NCBI GenBank assembly: GCA_964563435.1
Contig: CAZLXI010000002.1
Location: 1-64,000 of the forward strand
Reading direction: 5' to 3'
DNA: 64,000 nt
Source of the DNA: Leadbetterella sp964563435
GTDB lineage: Bacteria > Bacteroidota > Bacteroidia > Cytophagales > Spirosomataceae
Shown here: positions 42,692-50,883 of the stretch, piece after piece
Layout: the number at the start of each line of letters is the position of its first letter
Position numbering within the stretch: position 1 is the first letter of the stretch
The notes under the pieces: model-generated
The model's database searches: none
What the model saw: the letters and a program-made list of their open reading frames with translations, nothing else
Told to the model about the DNA's origin: nothing
Program-made: the position numbers and the translations under genes

Positions 42692-43487
42692 CAGCCGATG
42701 ACACCAGCAGAGTGAAGTATCGCTGCGGGGGTAGTCCGGAAAAATTTCCCGGAAGTACCTCCGGCCCCGTGATGTTTCCCAGCATCAGGCTCCTGAACTT
42801 CGGTTTCAGCATCCCGTAGGAGCGGCTATATGGCGTGACTTCGCCGTACAGGAGAAGGTCTTCATCGCTGCCGGCCAGCTGGTCGAGGTTCCGCAGCGGT
42901 GATTTTATCACGCCCATCGTTTTATTTTTACTGTTTTGATAGTAGAGATCAAGGAAGGTTTCTGAAATAACCCCCATGGTCTGCGTATCGTTCAGGCTGC
43001 TGAAATGCTTCAGGCCCACGGCAATAGTAGAGGTTACGGTAAGATCGGGATAAATGGCCCTGAAGATAGAATTGACAGATTTCACGGTACCGGCCACCAG
43101 CGTCTGTCCGTGAACGGTTTCACTTATGACTTCCATCTGATGCAGGTCTGCCGTGGGAAAGGTGAGCGCCAGGTATTTTGGCGCCCTGGCCGTTGTAAAA
43201 TGGGAAGAAGGCACCAGGGTGTGGATCTGGAAATCGGATACCAGCTTCACACTTTTCCAGAACCGTACAGGCAGGAAAGGATGTTCCCCGATCAGGGAAG
43301 TAATCGCTTTTTCGCAGGCGGCGATGTCGTTCGAATTGCCCAGGAAGTGGTCTTCCAGCCAGAGGAGCTGGTCACCGTACCGGACAATGAACCGGAGCCG
43401 GCTGAACTGTACTTCAAAAGTCAGGTCATAAAGGTCCGTACGACCGGCAGAAAAGCGGTCGTCGGTGATTTTAAAGCTGTTGTTCAT
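42678..43487 (-). CDS. DUF3822-like protein
   Basis: The 269-residue protein is soluble and has the alternating pattern of an actin-like ATPase fold: LRFIVRYGDQLLWLEDHF near the start, VTSTIAVGLKHFSSLND in the middle, and DEDLLLYGEVTPYSRSYG near the end. Context beside a Nudix gene and the general pattern fit DUF3822, a Bacteroidota-only family of unknown role. I am not sure of the family number. Its start follows the Nudix gene stop by two bases. Confidence 0.55.
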   Translation of the reverse strand: MNNSFKITDDRFSAGRTDLYDLTFEVQFSRLRFIVRYGDQLLWLEDHFLGNSNDIAACEKAITSLIGEHPFLPVRFWKSVKLVSDFQIHTLVPSSHFTTARAPKYLALTFPTADLHQMEVISETVHGQTLVAGTVKSVNSIFRAIYPDLTVTSTIAVGLKHFSSLNDTQTMGVISETFLDLYYQNSKNKTMGVIKSPLRNLDQLAGSDEDLLLYGEVTPYSRSYGMLKPKFRSLMLGNITGPEVLPGNFSGLPPQRYFTLLVSSAVNAF

Positions 43488-43489
43488 TC

Positions 43490-43912
43490 TCAGAAAGCAA
43501 TTTTTTCTAAATAGTCCGGACAGTGGCCCGGTTTCAATTGTGTCAAATCTTTTTCAGTAAACCAGCGAAGCTCCGTCAGGATATTGCCTTCCGGGTCTGT
43601 GCCGAGTTCAGGCACCAAGTTAAGTGCTGAGACCTGAAAATACAATTCTATGCCGTGAAGTTTTCCCGAGATATGCTGGTTGATATAAATGAGCTGGTGT
43701 ACGGATACTTCCAGGCGGGTTTCTTCCCGGAACTCCCGTTGCAGTGCTTTGACGATATCTTCGCCTTCTTCCAGCCCGCCTCCGGGAAAATTCCAAAAGA
43801 TATGGTCCTCATTCAGCGAGGCGTGATTCAGAAGCAGCACGCGGCGATGATGCCGGAGAATGCCGCAAACCCTTAAACGGATCCTGCCGCCATAAAGCTC
43901 GTCTATATTCAT
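43490..43912 (-). CDS. Nudix hydrolase
   Basis: The 140-residue protein carries a complete Nudix box at about residues 45-67 (G45, E51, R59-E60, E63-E64), which binds the metal for hydrolysing a nucleoside diphosphate linked to another moiety. The substrate is unknown. DHIFWNFPGGGLEEGE and the C-terminal TELRWFTEKDL are typical of the general MutT/ADP-ribose group. It precedes the DUF3822-like gene in the same direction, 2 bp apart. Confidence 0.87.
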   Translation of the reverse strand: MNIDELYGGRIRLRVCGILRHHRRVLLLNHASLNEDHIFWNFPGGGLEEGEDIVKALQREFREETRLEVSVHQLIYINQHISGKLHGIELYFQVSALNLVPELGTDPEGNILTELRWFTEKDLTQLKPGHCPDYLEKIAF

Positions 43913-43958
43913 ATATAAATTCTGATCACCAAATTATCCATTGTACATTATCAATTAT

Positions 43959-45275
43959 CTACATGTTTTTTCGGTACGCTTTGCCGTATTTTAGCTTTTT
44001 TTCGGCCTGAATGTCCCGGCGTTTGTTCACCTTTTTATTTTTGTCCAGCTTTTCATGAAAGGCGGGGCCTACATCTTTGTCCTGCTTCACCCGGGCTAAT
44101 TTCACTTCCTCTCTTTCTGTTTCGAAGGGCATAAGCTGCTCTTCGATCTCAATATAGGGAGGCAGGGCTATTCGGCCCAATTGCAGTTGATATATGTCTT
44201 CAATTTCGCTGAACGCTTCTTCTTCGCGCGGGCTGATGAGACTGACGGCAGTACCGGAGTTTTCACCGCGGCCTGTACGACCGATCCGGTGGATGTAATC
44301 GTTCGGTTCCTCCGGGACGTCGATGTTAACCACGTGCGTGATGCCTTTAATGTCGAGGCCGCGTGAGCCAATGTCGGTGGAGATTAATGTTTTGACGGTA
44401 CCTTCCGAAAATTCTCTGATGGCCCTGAACCGGTAATTCTGGGATTTGTTGGAATGGATAACCTCCACATGCCCGAGGCCCCGGTCTTTCAGCTCCTGGT
44501 GAAGCAGGTCGGCGGCCGACTTCTGAGCTACAAAGACCAGGTTTTTTTTCATTTCTTCGTCATTGGCCAGAAGAACTTCCAGCAGGTTGATCTTGGTTTT
44601 GAAGTTGGGCACGGCATAGGCTTTTTGCCGGATATTTTCAAGGGGAGTACCTACATCGGCATCTTCTATGACCTCGGGCGACTTGAAAATGTCGTGGATG
44701 AGGTCTTCTACTTCTTCCGAGATGGTGGCGGAGAATAAAAGATTCTGCCGCTTTTCCGGGAGCTTGTCAAAGATGAGGTTTAGCTGGGGCCGGAAGCCCA
44801 GGTCAAGCATCATGTCAAATTCATCAATAACGAGCCTGCGGATATTTTTGACTTTCAGAACACCGGCGGCCGACAGGTCGGTGAAGCGGCCCGGCGTGGC
44901 TACCACCATATCACAGCCGTTGAAAAGTTCGGCGGCCTGGTTTTTCATATTGACGCCGCCGTACACTCCCACCACGTCAAAGCTCATGTAAGCCGTGAGG
45001 GCTCTGGCGCTTTCCACCACCTGCATTACCAGCTCGCGGGTAGGAACCAGCACCAGGACCTGCGGAAGTTTATCTTTGCTGAAGGCCCACATTCTTAACA
45101 AAGGCAAAAGATAGGCGAATGTCTTCCCCGTACCTGTGCGGGCAATGCCCGCCAGGTCCTTTCCTGACATCACCGCAGGAAATATTTTCTCCTGGATAGA
45201 AGTAGGAGAGGTCAGGCCCAGGTCATCCAGCGCCCGTAGCAGGGGCTTGTTAAGATTGAGGTCAGTGAATTGCAT
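43959..45275 (-). CDS. DEAD-box RNA helicase with DEFD motif II
   Basis: The 438-residue protein has the full helicase core: Q motif (FTDLNLNKPLLRALDDLG...PTSIQEK), Walker A ARTGTGKT at 45-52, PTREL (79-83), TPGR (127-130), motif II DEFD at 151-154, SAT, and HRIGRTGRG. A lysine-rich tail follows (KNKKVNKRRDIQAEKKLKYG). It unwinds RNA duplexes, perhaps in ribosome assembly or mRNA turnover. The third residue of motif II is Phe where Ala is usual. A -7 element lies 24 bp upstream. Confidence 0.92.
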   Translation of the reverse strand: MQFTDLNLNKPLLRALDDLGLTSPTSIQEKIFPAVMSGKDLAGIARTGTGKTFAYLLPLLRMWAFSKDKLPQVLVLVPTRELVMQVVESARALTAYMSFDVVGVYGGVNMKNQAAELFNGCDMVVATPGRFTDLSAAGVLKVKNIRRLVIDEFDMMLDLGFRPQLNLIFDKLPEKRQNLLFSATISEEVEDLIHDIFKSPEVIEDADVGTPLENIRQKAYAVPNFKTKINLLEVLLANDEEMKKNLVFVAQKSAADLLHQELKDRGLGHVEVIHSNKSQNYRFRAIREFSEGTVKTLISTDIGSRGLDIKGITHVVNIDVPEEPNDYIHRIGRTGRGENSGTAVSLISPREEEAFSEIEDIYQLQLGRIALPPYIEIEEQLMPFETEREEVKLARVKQDKDVGPAFHEKLDKNKKVNKRRDIQAEKKLKYGKAYRKNM

Positions 45276-45298
45276 AAGAACTAATCTGAATAATTTTA

Positions 45299-45306
45299 CA
45301 AAATTA
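45299..45306 (-). promoter_or_regulatory. -7 promoter element TAATTTTG for the DEAD-box helicase
   Basis: The minus strand reads TAATTTTG (TAnnTTTG exact), 24 bp upstream of the helicase ATG. Confidence 0.5.
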
Positions 45307-45344
45307 GTTGATTTCGTGCGTATATTAGTGACTTCATTTAGCCA

Positions 45345-45478
45345 ATAGCTTTTAGAGGTTAGCTGTTAGCTTTTCGAAAGGGTGATTTCACACTTCAAAC
45401 AGCATAAACAAAGCGTAGCGTCGCCCGGCGGCCCTCCGCTACGGCAAACATCTAATAGCTAAAAGCTAACAGCTAAAA
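45345..45478. repeat. Inverted repeat built of AGCTGTTAGCT words
   Basis: TTAGCTGTTAGCTTTT at 45359-45374 and AAAAGCTAACAGCTAA at 45461-45476 are perfect 16-bp reverse complements. Inside lies a second stem, GTAGCG/CGCTAC, around a GC-rich centre. It occupies the region between the divergent helicase and DUF1080 genes. Confidence 0.55.
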
Positions 45479-45489
45479 TTTATTATCTA

Positions 45490-46089
45490 ATGAAAAAACT
45501 CCTGTTGTTACTTCTTTTCCCTTGTTTTATTTTTGCCCAGAAATCCAAGCCTGTTTCATTGTTCAATGGTCGAAACCTTGACGGCTGGGTGGTTTACGGA
45601 ACCGAAAAATGGTATGTGGAAGACGGCTTGCTGGTATGTGAGAGCGGCCCCGACAAGGGTTACGGTTACCTGGGTACCGAGAAGTCGTACAAGGATTTTG
45701 AACTGACCCTGGATTTTTTTCCGGAAGACAACGGCAACAGCGGCGTCTTTTTTCATTCCAGCATTGAAGGTACCCGGGTGAGTGGCTGGCAGGCCGAAGT
45801 AGCACCACCGGGACATTTTTCAGGCGGGATATATGAGTCCTATAAACGGGGCTGGCTGATCAGGCCGGATAAATCCCTGGATAACGTCAAAATGAACACC
45901 TGGAACTCCATGAAGATCAGGGTGCTGGGCGATGAAGTGACCACCTGGGTAAACGGGGTGCAGATGGTGACCCTCAAAGACCCTGTGTTTGCGGAATCTG
46001 ACGGCAGGATCGCACTTCAGATCCACGATGGCGGCGGGATAAAGGTGAAATGGAGGGAGCTGAAAATAAAGACCCTGAAAGCGAAATAA
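45490..46089 (+). CDS. Secreted DUF1080 (3-keto-disaccharide hydrolase domain) protein
   Basis: The 199-residue protein has a signal peptide (KKLLLLLLFPCFIFA) and one DUF1080 jelly-roll domain, recognised by VSLFNGRNLDGWVVYG, FELTLDFFPEDNGNSGVFF and TWVNGVQMVTLKDP. The domain resembles concanavalin-type carbohydrate-binding folds and is associated with breakdown of 3-keto-glucosides and other glycans outside the cytoplasm. The gene is isolated here, and the recA promoter overlaps its stop codon. Confidence 0.88.
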   Translation: MKKLLLLLLFPCFIFAQKSKPVSLFNGRNLDGWVVYGTEKWYVEDGLLVCESGPDKGYGYLGTEKSYKDFELTLDFFPEDNGNSGVFFHSSIEGTRVSGWQAEVAPPGHFSGGIYESYKRGWLIRPDKSLDNVKMNTWNSMKIRVLGDEVTTWVNGVQMVTLKDPVFAESDGRIALQIHDGGGIKVKWRELKIKTLKAK

Positions 46090-46094
46090 ATTTG
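46087..46094 (+). promoter_or_regulatory. -7 promoter element TAAATTTG for recA
   Basis: TAAATTTG (TAnnTTTG exact) starts on the stop codon of the DUF1080 gene and ends 25 bp before the recA ATG. I see no clear LexA-like palindrome nearby. Confidence 0.5.
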
Positions 46095-46119
46095 TAAACT
46101 CTATTTTTTAATATTTAAC

Positions 46120-47163
46120 ATGGCAACAGAAAACACAGAAAAATTAAAAATTCTGCAATCCACACTTGACAAGCTGGACAAGTCATTTGGTAAAGGTACG
46201 GTAATGCGCCTGAGCGACACCAAGGTACTGGATGTTCCCGTAATCTCTACGGGATCGTTGGGATTGGACCTCGCCCTGGGGGTAAACGGTTTACCCAAAG
46301 GCAGGGTGGTGGAGATCTACGGTCCGGAATCTTCCGGTAAAACCACATTGGCGATGCATGCAATCGCAGAAGCCCAGAAACAGGGCGGAATAGCCGCATT
46401 TATCGATGCGGAACATGCTTTTGACCGGATATACGCCGAAAAACTGGGCATTGATACCAAAAATCTGCTGATCTCCCAGCCGGATTACGGCGAGCAGGCC
46501 CTGGAGATCGCAGAGCACCTGATCGCTTCGGGAGCGATCGACATTTGCGTGATCGACTCCGTGGCGGCGCTGGTTCCCAAAGCGGAGCTTGACGGTGAGA
46601 TGGGCGACAGCAAGATGGGCCTGCAGGCCCGGCTGATGTCGCAGGCCCTGAGGAAACTGACCGGTACCATCAATAAAACCGGGTGTACCTGTATATTTAT
46701 CAACCAGCTCCGCGATAAGATCGGGGTGATGTTCGGTAGTCCGGAAACCACCACAGGAGGTAATGCACTGAAATTTTATGCTTCAGTACGGATCGATATC
46801 CGCCGCATAGGTCAGATTAAAGACAACGATGCGAATATCATCGGTAACCGTACGCGGGTGAAGGTAGTTAAAAATAAGGTGGCACCACCGTTCAAGGTGG
46901 TCGAGTTTGATATTATGTATGGTGAAGGAGTGTCTAAGTCGGGTGAGGTGCTTGATCTGGCGGTAGACCTGGATATCATCAAAAAGTCGGGTTCCTGGTT
47001 TTCTTACGGAAACGACCGCCTGGGTCAGGGCCGTGATGCCGTGAAAAGCCTGATCAAGGATAATCCCGAGCTGATGGCCGACCTGGAAGAGAAGATCAAG
47101 GCCACCGTAGCCGGTAACGCCGATGCGCTGATGGATAAAAACGGGGAAGAGTCAGACGACTAG
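46120..47163 (+). CDS. recA: Recombinase RecA
   Basis: The 347-residue protein is the DNA strand-exchange ATPase of homologous recombination and SOS induction. Walker A GPESSGKT is at residues 68-75, and DSVAALVPKAEL, the L1/L2 DNA-binding loops (DSKMGLQARLMSQALRK, NQLRDKIGVMFGSPETTTGG) and the C-terminal domain are all present. The length is standard. It ends at a strong intrinsic terminator. Confidence 0.98.
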   Translation: MATENTEKLKILQSTLDKLDKSFGKGTVMRLSDTKVLDVPVISTGSLGLDLALGVNGLPKGRVVEIYGPESSGKTTLAMHAIAEAQKQGGIAAFIDAEHAFDRIYAEKLGIDTKNLLISQPDYGEQALEIAEHLIASGAIDICVIDSVAALVPKAELDGEMGDSKMGLQARLMSQALRKLTGTINKTGCTCIFINQLRDKIGVMFGSPETTTGGNALKFYASVRIDIRRIGQIKDNDANIIGNRTRVKVVKNKVAPPFKVVEFDIMYGEGVSKSGEVLDLAVDLDIIKKSGSWFSYGNDRLGQGRDAVKSLIKDNPELMADLEEKIKATVAGNADALMDKNGEESDD

Positions 47164-47185
47164 CCACGGCCGTTAAAAAAATGTT

Positions 47186-47216
47186 AAGGCGCCTGGAACA
47201 GGCGCCTTTTCTTTTA
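47186..47216 (+). terminator. Intrinsic terminator of recA
   Basis: AAGGCGCCTG and CAGGCGCCTT form a perfect 10-bp stem around a GAA loop (47186-47208), followed by TTCTTTTACTTTTT, 22 bp past the recA stop. Confidence 0.9.
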
Positions 47217-47390
47217 CTTTTTATTGAATAGAATGTCTAATACATAAAATTCATTATGAAACGGGTAATTCAAAACATAACTTACCTTCACTCCTTCATG
47301 TTGAAAATTAAAATATTGATTAAAGAATTAATCTTTACCACAGGTAAGTATTATTATATTTTTAGCGTTAAAAGTAAAAAAGCAACTGTT

Positions 47391-48158
47391 TTGAAATTCA
47401 GAATTCTCATTTATATTTTGTTTCCCCTGACGCTTTTGAGCTTCCGGCGTTCGCAGAATAATTTCCAGATGGGGGAAGAGTATAATTACCGGGTTAAATA
47501 CGGTATTCTGACCATTGGTTCTGCCAATGTGGGGGTAGATACACGAACCTATCATGTGAACGGTCTGCCCTGTTATAAGATTCATATTCTCGGCCGTACG
47601 GAAGGAATTACCGACCTGTTCCGGGTAAGGAACACATATACTACCTATATGGATACCCTGAATTACCTGCCGCAGAAATTTGAATACAGCGCCCGTGAAA
47701 ACAATTACAGGCGCGACCAGGTGCTGTATTTTGATCATCATAAGAATGTGGTGGTCAGGCAGGAGAAGGAATCGGTAAATACCTACAATGTTCCGGATGA
47801 TATCCACGACGTAATCTCGGGGTATTACTCGCTCCGGCACGTTGATTTCTCGCAATACAGTCCGGGGCAAACCTATTCGGCTCCTTTGTTCTTTGATGAC
47901 GAGTATTACCGGTTTAAGGTGAGATACGGAGGGAAAGCGACCATTAAAACGCGGTTCGGGAAGATCAATGTGTTGAAGCTGAACCCGGTTTTGCCCGATA
48001 ATAAGCTCTTTAAGGGAGAAGGCGCTATCCGGGTGTGGGTCAGTGACGACCGGAACCGCGTGCCGGTAAAGATCGAAGCGGATTTTTCTTTTGGGACCAT
48101 CGTGATGGAGATCCGTAGGTATAAGAAGAACCTGTTCCCTTTTAACTGGATAGGGTAA
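47391..48158 (+). CDS. DUF3108 domain-containing secreted protein
   Basis: The DUF3108 domain (MGEEYNYRVKYGILTIGSANV onward, split for length) is a beta-rich Bacteroidota family found near the envelope, of unknown role. The open frame begins with an ATG at 47256, but the first 45 codons are an implausible Lys/Ile/Tyr-rich stretch. A TTG at 47391 would give a 255-residue protein with a proper signal peptide (KFRILIYILFPLTLLSF). I prefer that start, though it is non-ATG. A weak hairpin follows the stop. Confidence 0.75.
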   Translation: MKFRILIYILFPLTLLSFRRSQNNFQMGEEYNYRVKYGILTIGSANVGVDTRTYHVNGLPCYKIHILGRTEGITDLFRVRNTYTTYMDTLNYLPQKFEYSARENNYRRDQVLYFDHHKNVVVRQEKESVNTYNVPDDIHDVISGYYSLRHVDFSQYSPGQTYSAPLFFDDEYYRFKVRYGGKATIKTRFGKINVLKLNPVLPDNKLFKGEGAIRVWVSDDRNRVPVKIEADFSFGTIVMEIRRYKKNLFPFNWIG

Positions 48159-48184
48159 TTCTCTCCTGGGGTAATGGGAGAGAA
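48159..48184 (+). terminator. Hairpin directly after the DUF3108 gene
   Basis: TTCTCTCC and GGGAGAGAA pair across a nine-base loop starting on the base after the stop codon. No T-run follows, so it is at best a weak or processing-type terminator. Confidence 0.35.
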
Positions 48185-48317
48185 GAAGGTATTCTTATGG
48201 GTTTTAAAAATAATTGAAACTTGACATTGGAATATTAAAACTATGGGGTTAAGAAAGAAAACTCTCTTTAAACCCTTATTTTTTGCAAGCTGATGTAAAG
48301 TTTTGATTTTTTTATTC

Positions 48318-48325
48318 TACTTTTG
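48318..48325 (+). promoter_or_regulatory. -7 promoter element TACTTTTG for ugd
   Basis: TACTTTTG (TAnnTTTG exact, identical to the parE element) ends 32 bp before the ugd ATG. Confidence 0.55.
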
Positions 48326-48357
48326 CTCCTGCATTTTTAACCAATCACAATTAACGA

Positions 48358-49677
48358 ATGAAAATAGCTGTAGTGGGAACAGGCTACGTGGGTCTTGTGA
48401 CCGGAACCTGTTTTGCAGAGACCGGAAATGATGTTACCTGTATCGATATCGACCAGGCGAAGGTAGATAGCCTGAGAAAGGGGAAGATCACCATCTATGA
48501 GCCCGGCCTGGAGCCGCTCTTTGACCGGAACAGAAAAGACGGAAGATTGAAGTTTACCACCGTTCTGGAAGAGGGGATCAAAGAAGCGGAAGTGATATTT
48601 TTGGCTTTACCCACACCTCCGGGGGAAGACGGTTCCGCAGACCTGAAGTACATCCTGGGAGTAGCGGATCATATCGGTAAGGTGCTGGATCATTATGCGG
48701 TAATTGTGGATAAAAGTACGGTGCCGGTAGGGACCGCCGAAAAAGTACATGCGAAAATAGTGGCTAATGCCAAAACAGCGTTTGACGTGGTTTCCAACCC
48801 GGAATTTCTGCGGGAAGGTGTGGCCGTGGAAGACTTTATGAAGCCCGACAGGGTAGTGGTGGGTACCAGCTCGGCAAGAGCGAAGACCATCATGGAAAGA
48901 CTGTATGCCCCGTTGGTAAGACAAGGCAACCCGATCATTTTTATGGACGAACGCTCTGCGGAAATGACCAAATATGCGGCGAACTCCTTCCTGGCCATGA
49001 AGATCACCTTTATGAATGAGATGGCCAACCTCTGTGAACTGGCCGGTGCCAACGTAGATAATGTAAGAAGAGGCATCGGTACCGACAGCCGGATAGGCAA
49101 GCGCTTCCTGTTTCCGGGCATTGGTTACGGTGGAAGCTGTTTCCCGAAAGATGTTCAGGCACTGGGAAAGACCGCCCAGGAGTTTGATTATGATTTTCGT
49201 ATCCTGAAATCGATCATGTTGGTGAATGAAAAGCAGAAGATTAAGCTTATCCCTCGGGTGAAGGAGTATTTCGGCGGAGATCTGAAAGGGAAAACCATTG
49301 CGTTGTGGGGGCTTGCCTTTAAGCCTTATACCGATGATATCCGCGAGGCGCCGTCACTGTACAATATCAGGGCCCTGAAGAGAGCAGGAGCGAAAGTAGT
49401 GGTATTTGACCCGGAGGCCATTGCCAATGTAAAAAAAGAAATAGGTAAAAAAGTGAAATATGCCTCCGGCATGTATGAGGCCCTGGAAGGTGCCGATGCG
49501 CTGATGATCATGACCGAATGGCCTGAATTCAGAACACCGGATTTTAACAAAATGGCTGAAAAACTGAAAAATAATGTGATCTTTGACGGTCGTAACCTTT
49601 ATGACCTGGAAGAGATGAAGGGGCTGGGTTTTGATTATTTTTCGATAGGCCGGGAAACCATAACAGCGAAGAAGTGA
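48358..49677 (+). CDS. ugd: UDP-glucose 6-dehydrogenase
   Basis: The 439-residue enzyme oxidises UDP-glucose to UDP-glucuronate with two NAD+. It has the Rossmann motif VGTGYVGLVTG at residues 5-15 and the catalytic cysteine in GYGGSCFPKDVQ (near 262), followed by the C-terminal UDP-binding domain. The product is the substrate of the decarboxylase encoded next, so the pair makes UDP-xylose for surface glycans. Confidence 0.96.
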   Translation: MKIAVVGTGYVGLVTGTCFAETGNDVTCIDIDQAKVDSLRKGKITIYEPGLEPLFDRNRKDGRLKFTTVLEEGIKEAEVIFLALPTPPGEDGSADLKYILGVADHIGKVLDHYAVIVDKSTVPVGTAEKVHAKIVANAKTAFDVVSNPEFLREGVAVEDFMKPDRVVVGTSSARAKTIMERLYAPLVRQGNPIIFMDERSAEMTKYAANSFLAMKITFMNEMANLCELAGANVDNVRRGIGTDSRIGKRFLFPGIGYGGSCFPKDVQALGKTAQEFDYDFRILKSIMLVNEKQKIKLIPRVKEYFGGDLKGKTIALWGLAFKPYTDDIREAPSLYNIRALKRAGAKVVVFDPEAIANVKKEIGKKVKYASGMYEALEGADALMIMTEWPEFRTPDFNKMAEKLKNNVIFDGRNLYDLEEMKGLGFDYFSIGRETITAKK

Positions 49678-49683
49678 TGAAAT

Positions 49684-49752
49684 AGTGGTGAGTAATGAGA
49701 AAACGGTGTACCAACCACCTCTCGCTAATCGCTACTCGCTACTCGAAACTAA
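49684..49752. repeat. Imperfect inverted repeat built of GAGTAGCGAGTAG words
   Basis: GTGGTGAGTAATGAG near 49684-49698 faces CTCGCTAATCGCTACTCGCTACTCG near 49722-49744 (the latter quoted in overlapping parts). The left half with GAGAAAA and GTACCAACC resembles the element at 15868. It occupies the ugd-uxs spacer. Confidence 0.45.
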
Positions 49753-49758
49753 TTATAA

Positions 49759-50730
49759 ATGAAAAGAATATTAATTACCGGCGGAGCAGGCTTTTTAGGG
49801 TCTCACCTTTGCGACAGATTTATTAAGGAGGGCTATTATGTGATCGCCATGGATAACCTGATCACGGGTGACCTGAGGAATATCGAGCATCTTTTCAGAC
49901 TACCCAACTTTGAATTTTATCATCATGATGTGAGTAAGTTCATTCATGTGCCGGGGCAGCTGGACTATATCCTGCATTTTGCTTCTCCCGCCAGCCCGAT
50001 CGATTACCTGAAGATACCGATCCAGACCCTTAAGGTGGGTTCTCTGGGGGTTCATAACTGCCTGGGCCTGGCCCGGGTGAAGAATGCCCGTGTACTGATC
50101 GCATCTACTTCGGAAGTGTATGGCGATCCGCAGGTGCATCCGCAGACGGAAGATTACTGGGGGCATGTGAACCCGGTAGGGCCCCGGGGCGTTTATGATG
50201 AGGCCAAACGCTTCCAGGAGGCCATGACCATGGCTTATCATACGTATCATGGCGTTGAAACACGGATCATACGGATATTTAATACCTACGGCCCGAGGAT
50301 GCGTCTGAATGACGGCCGGGTATTGCCGGCGTTTATCGGACAGGCGCTGAGAGGCGAAGACCTGACCATCTTCGGCGATGGCTCACAGACCCGTTCTTTC
50401 TGTTATGTGGCCGACCTGGTGGAAGGCATTTACCGGCTGCTGCTTTCTGATTACCCGCATCCGGTGAACATCGGTAATCCTTCGGAGATTACCATTAAGG
50501 ATTTTGCCGAGGAGATCATTAAACTCACGGGTACCGATCAGAAAGTGGTTTACAAAGAACTGCCGAAGGATGATCCGAAGCAGCGGCAACCGGATATTTC
50601 CAAAGCCCGGGAGATCCTGGGCTGGGAGCCTAAAGTAGACAGGGCGGAAGGGCTTAAGCTCACCTATGAATATTTTAAAAGCCTTCCTAAAGAAAGGCTT
50701 TTTGAAGAAGCCCGGCACAGAGAGTTTTAG
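49759..50730 (+). CDS. uxs: UDP-glucuronate decarboxylase (UDP-xylose synthase), extended SDR
   Basis: The 323-residue extended short-chain dehydrogenase has the NAD motif GGAGFLGSHL (residues 8-17), the catalytic Ser/Thr in ASTSEVYGDP and the Tyr-x3-Lys in GVYDEAKRF. The sequence GDGSQTRSFCYVADLVEGI and the N-terminal LITGDLRNIEHL are characteristic of UXS, which decarboxylates UDP-glucuronate to UDP-xylose. It directly follows ugd, which supplies its substrate. UDP-glucose 4-epimerase-like enzymes are less likely given these motifs. Confidence 0.92.
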   Translation: MKRILITGGAGFLGSHLCDRFIKEGYYVIAMDNLITGDLRNIEHLFRLPNFEFYHHDVSKFIHVPGQLDYILHFASPASPIDYLKIPIQTLKVGSLGVHNCLGLARVKNARVLIASTSEVYGDPQVHPQTEDYWGHVNPVGPRGVYDEAKRFQEAMTMAYHTYHGVETRIIRIFNTYGPRMRLNDGRVLPAFIGQALRGEDLTIFGDGSQTRSFCYVADLVEGIYRLLLSDYPHPVNIGNPSEITIKDFAEEIIKLTGTDQKVVYKELPKDDPKQRQPDISKAREILGWEPKVDRAEGLKLTYEYFKSLPKERLFEEARHREF

Positions 50731-50750
50731 GTGCGGCTTCGGGTTGAAAG

Positions 50751-50813
50751 GCAGCTTCCCTGAGAATACGGTGCTTTTTAGCAGGCTCGTTTTTAAGGGA
50801 AGCTGCTTTTTAG
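50751..50813 (+). terminator. Long-loop terminator of ugd-uxs
   Basis: GCAGCTTCCCT (near 50752-50762) pairs with AGGGAAGCTGC (near 50797-50807), 11 bp perfect, around a loop of about 34 bases, followed by TTTTTAGTTT. Confidence 0.65.
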
Positions 50814-50883
50814 TTTATATAGTGGCAGGCTTTTTTACCGGTATCAGTATACCCGATAATTTTCTAGAAGCATGAGCCGTCAA

